Made by a program: the position numbers and the translations under genes. From an uncultured Collinsella sp. (GTDB taxonomy: Bacteria > Actinomycetota > Coriobacteriia > Coriobacteriales > Coriobacteriaceae), in assembly GCA_900542945.1 (NCBI GenBank), contig UQPI01000025.1:1-30441 (forward strand): 30,441 bases of DNA, in the 5' to 3' direction. Of the stretch, positions 25,448 through 30,441 are shown piece after piece. The notes under the pieces are model-generated. The model was not told the origin of the DNA, searched no databases, and saw nothing but the letters and a program-made list of their open reading frames with translations. How positions within the stretch are numbered: the stretch's first letter is position 1; each line of letters begins with the position of its first letter.

Positions 25448-26953
25448 ATGGCGAACAACCATACCGCGGGCGCTGCCGCCCGCACCTTCGCGCCCAGCGA
25501 GCTTTGCCAGCGTATGCTGGCCAAAACCAGCAAGGGCACCTGCGGTCCCTGTATCCTGTATCTTGAGGATGGGACCATTTTTTATGGACGTGCATGCGGC
25601 GCCGAGGGCACCGCGACCGGCGAAGTCTGCTTCAACACCTCGCTCGAGGGCTACTTTGAGGTCATGACCGACCCGAGTTATGCCGGCCAAATTGTAACCA
25701 TGACCTATCCGCAGATCGGCAATTACGGTATCGACGAGACCGACGTCCAGTCGGCCTTCCCCGGCGACGCCGTGCGCCCTGCGAGCGCTCCGGCTATGCG
25801 CGGCATGATCGTTCGCGACATGTGCGCCACGCCTTCTAACTGGCGCTCGGCCGTCAGCGTGCCGGAGTACCTGCGCGCTCACGGCATCGTCGCTATCGAG
25901 GGTGTCGACACCCGCGCTCTGGTGCGCCATCTGCGCGACAATGGTTCCAAGATGGGCATTATCTCGACCGAGATCTTCGATGTCGACGAGCTTGCCGAGC
26001 GTCTGGCCGCAGCGCCCACGCTGGTAGGCGAGAACCTGGTCAAGACCGTAAGTTGCCCCGCGCCTCACGAGTTTGCGGCCGCCGACCTGCCTGCCACGCA
26101 TGACTTTGCGCTTGCGGCTGCCGCTCCTGCCCGTCACAAAGTGGTCGCCTACGACTGCGGTGTGAAGCGCGGCATTCTGGAGGGGCTGGTCCGCGCCGGC
26201 TGCGACCTTACCGTCGTGCCGTGGGATACGCCCGCCCAGCAGGTGCTCGAGATGAATCCCGATGGCGTCTTTTTATCCAACGGCCCCGGCGACCCCGATG
26301 CCGTGGTGGAGACCTACGAGCAGGTGCAGCAGCTGATCGGCAAGGTGCCGGTCTTTGGCATTTGCCTTGGTCACCAGATGATCAGCCTGGCCTGCGGCGC
26401 CCAAATGGAAAAGCTTAAATTCGGTCACCGTGGCGGTAACCAGCCGGTTATGAATCTGGTGAGCCGTCGCGTGGAGATCACCGCGCAAAACCACGGCTTT
26501 GGCCTGCTGTTCCCCAGTCTGGGCAAACTGATTCCGGAGCTTTCCGGCGGCGAAACCGAGCATGCGGCCGATGGCGGCCTGCGCGCCTGGGTGCGTCGCG
26601 GCATCGCGCCGGTCGTGATGAACGAGCGCTTTGGTCGCATTCGCCTGACACATGTGAACCTCAACGACGGCACCGCCGAGGGCATCCAGCTGCTCGACGC
26701 CCCGTGTTTCTCGGTCCAGTACCACCCCGAGGCCTCGCCCGGCCCCACCGATGCCCACTATCTCTTTACCGCCTTTACGCGACTCATGGACGGCGAGGAG
26801 AACTACCTGGACATCGACACCGCGAGGGACCGCCTCGCCGGCTGGAATTTCGCCGACGATGGTTCCGCCGTTCTACCGAACGGCGGACCGGTCGACGCTG
26901 CGGCTGCATCTGGCACATCATCTTGCCGTTCTGCTTCGGACGCGCGGGCATAA
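25448..26953 (+). CDS. carA: Carbamoyl phosphate synthase small (glutaminase) subunit
   Basis: The 501-residue protein releases ammonia from glutamine for CarB. The N-terminal domain has ILYLEDGTIFYGRACG, GEVCFNTSLEGYFEVMTDPSYAGQIVTMTYPQIGNYG and GVDTRALVRHLRDNGSKMG. The class I amidotransferase domain has SNGPGDPD, nucleophile Cys306 in GICLGHQ, GGNQPV, and His426/Glu428 in YHPEASPGP. It is about 120 residues longer than E. coli CarA. The extra comes from an N-terminal extension, an insert of about 45-50 residues between NHGFG and RLTHVN, and a C-terminal tail of about 45 residues. The ATG at 25448 follows AAGGAG directly. Confidence 0.95.
   Translation: MANNHTAGAAARTFAPSELCQRMLAKTSKGTCGPCILYLEDGTIFYGRACGAEGTATGEVCFNTSLEGYFEVMTDPSYAGQIVTMTYPQIGNYGIDETDVQSAFPGDAVRPASAPAMRGMIVRDMCATPSNWRSAVSVPEYLRAHGIVAIEGVDTRALVRHLRDNGSKMGIISTEIFDVDELAERLAAAPTLVGENLVKTVSCPAPHEFAAADLPATHDFALAAAAPARHKVVAYDCGVKRGILEGLVRAGCDLTVVPWDTPAQQVLEMNPDGVFLSNGPGDPDAVVETYEQVQQLIGKVPVFGICLGHQMISLACGAQMEKLKFGHRGGNQPVMNLVSRRVEITAQNHGFGLLFPSLGKLIPELSGGETEHAADGGLRAWVRRGIAPVVMNERFGRIRLTHVNLNDGTAEGIQLLDAPCFSVQYHPEASPGPTDAHYLFTAFTRLMDGEENYLDIDTARDRLAGWNFADDGSAVLPNGGPVDAAAASGTSSCRSASDARA
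26861..26888. repeat. Strong hairpin inside the carA 3' tail
   Basis: GGTTCCGCCGTTC (26861-26873) pairs with GAACGGCGGACC (26877-26888) through one bulged T, loop TACC. It lies in the poorly conserved last codons of carA. Confidence 0.6.
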
Positions 26954-27003
26954 GCCCAGCGCGCCCTCGCATCACGGCAACCTGATGCACCAGCTGCACC
27001 CTC

Positions 27004-27031
27004 GCTGACTTTTCCAAAACATTGAGTCAGC
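27004..27031 (+). promoter_or_regulatory. Hairpin between carA and carB
   Basis: GCTGACT (27004-27010) pairs with AGTCAGC (27025-27031) around a 14-nt loop, 6 nt before the carB Shine-Dalgarno AGGAGG (27038-27043). The 98-nt gap has no other feature; the hairpin may tune carB translation or stabilise the message. Confidence 0.35.
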
Positions 27032-27051
27032 CTCTCTAGGAGGTTTTAAAC

Positions 27052-30366
<3,315 letters not shown>

Positions 30367-30380
30367 GTTGAACTGGCCGG

Positions 30381-30418
30381 CCGGGGCGGAGGGGGCTGAG
30401 TTTCCCCCTTCGCTCCGG
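30381..30418 (+). terminator. Terminator-like hairpin after carB
   Basis: A 15-bp stem (CCGGGGCGGAGGGGG with CCCCCTTCGCTCCGG, two wobbles) and an 8-nt loop lie 14 nt after the carB stop. No T run follows before the window ends, so it may be Rho-assisted or a REP-type palindrome. Confidence 0.45.
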
Positions 30419-30441
30419 CTGCAAGCAGAGTCGCTCAGTGG

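Overview
The window is GC-rich bacterial chromosome. Its gene content (the rpsF-ssb-rpsR-rplI-dnaB order, a SpaA-type sortase-anchored pilus locus, PyrR-type control of carAB, alanine- and glutamate-rich proteins) fits a gut actinobacterium of the class Coriobacteriia, most likely Collinsella. The genus is an inference from style and gene content; no 16S gene is present to prove it.

Layout. 1-55 is the 3' end of a tRNA-Ile(GAU) with its terminator. 240-1610 holds three small genes (a DUF151 protein, a small membrane protein and an unknown acidic protein), followed by typA (1728-3566) and a strong terminator. 3992-11200 is a pilus operon: a large tip-type adhesin broken in two by a G8 tract, a second pilin translationally coupled to it, a short reading frame cut off at a C9 tract, and a major pilin, closed by a terminator at 11234-11274. 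On the minus strand follow a polymer-forming (bactofilin-like) membrane protein and a TRIC/YadS-type channel. 13394-14668 is a PD-(D/E)XK-like nuclease gene framed by two ~80 bp palindromic repeats in opposite orientation. Two minus-strand tRNA-Ser genes (CGA and GGA anticodons) come next, each with its own terminator. 15373-18779 is the ribosomal and replication block rpsF-ssb-rpsR-rplI, a terminator, then dnaB. 18873-22299 carries purA, purD (TTG start) and a NUDIX hydrolase. 22484-25241 has an ABC exporter and a single-pass membrane protein. 25411-30366 is carA-carB behind a PyrR-type RNA element that can pair with the carA Shine-Dalgarno sequence.

Function. Most of the window is housekeeping: translation, replication, purine synthesis (purA, purD) and carbamoyl phosphate synthesis (carAB). 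The accessory part is the pilus operon, whose three sorting signals differ (LPEAG, MPSTG, LPLTG) and which has no sortase gene in the window. The G8 tract lies exactly where the adhesin changes frame, and one added G would restore a protein of about 1247 residues. This makes the adhesin a strong candidate for on/off phase variation, or else a homopolymer sequencing error. Several unrelated palindromic repeats (3628, 11283, 13394/14588, 17271, 22339) sit between genes and look like REP or MITE elements.
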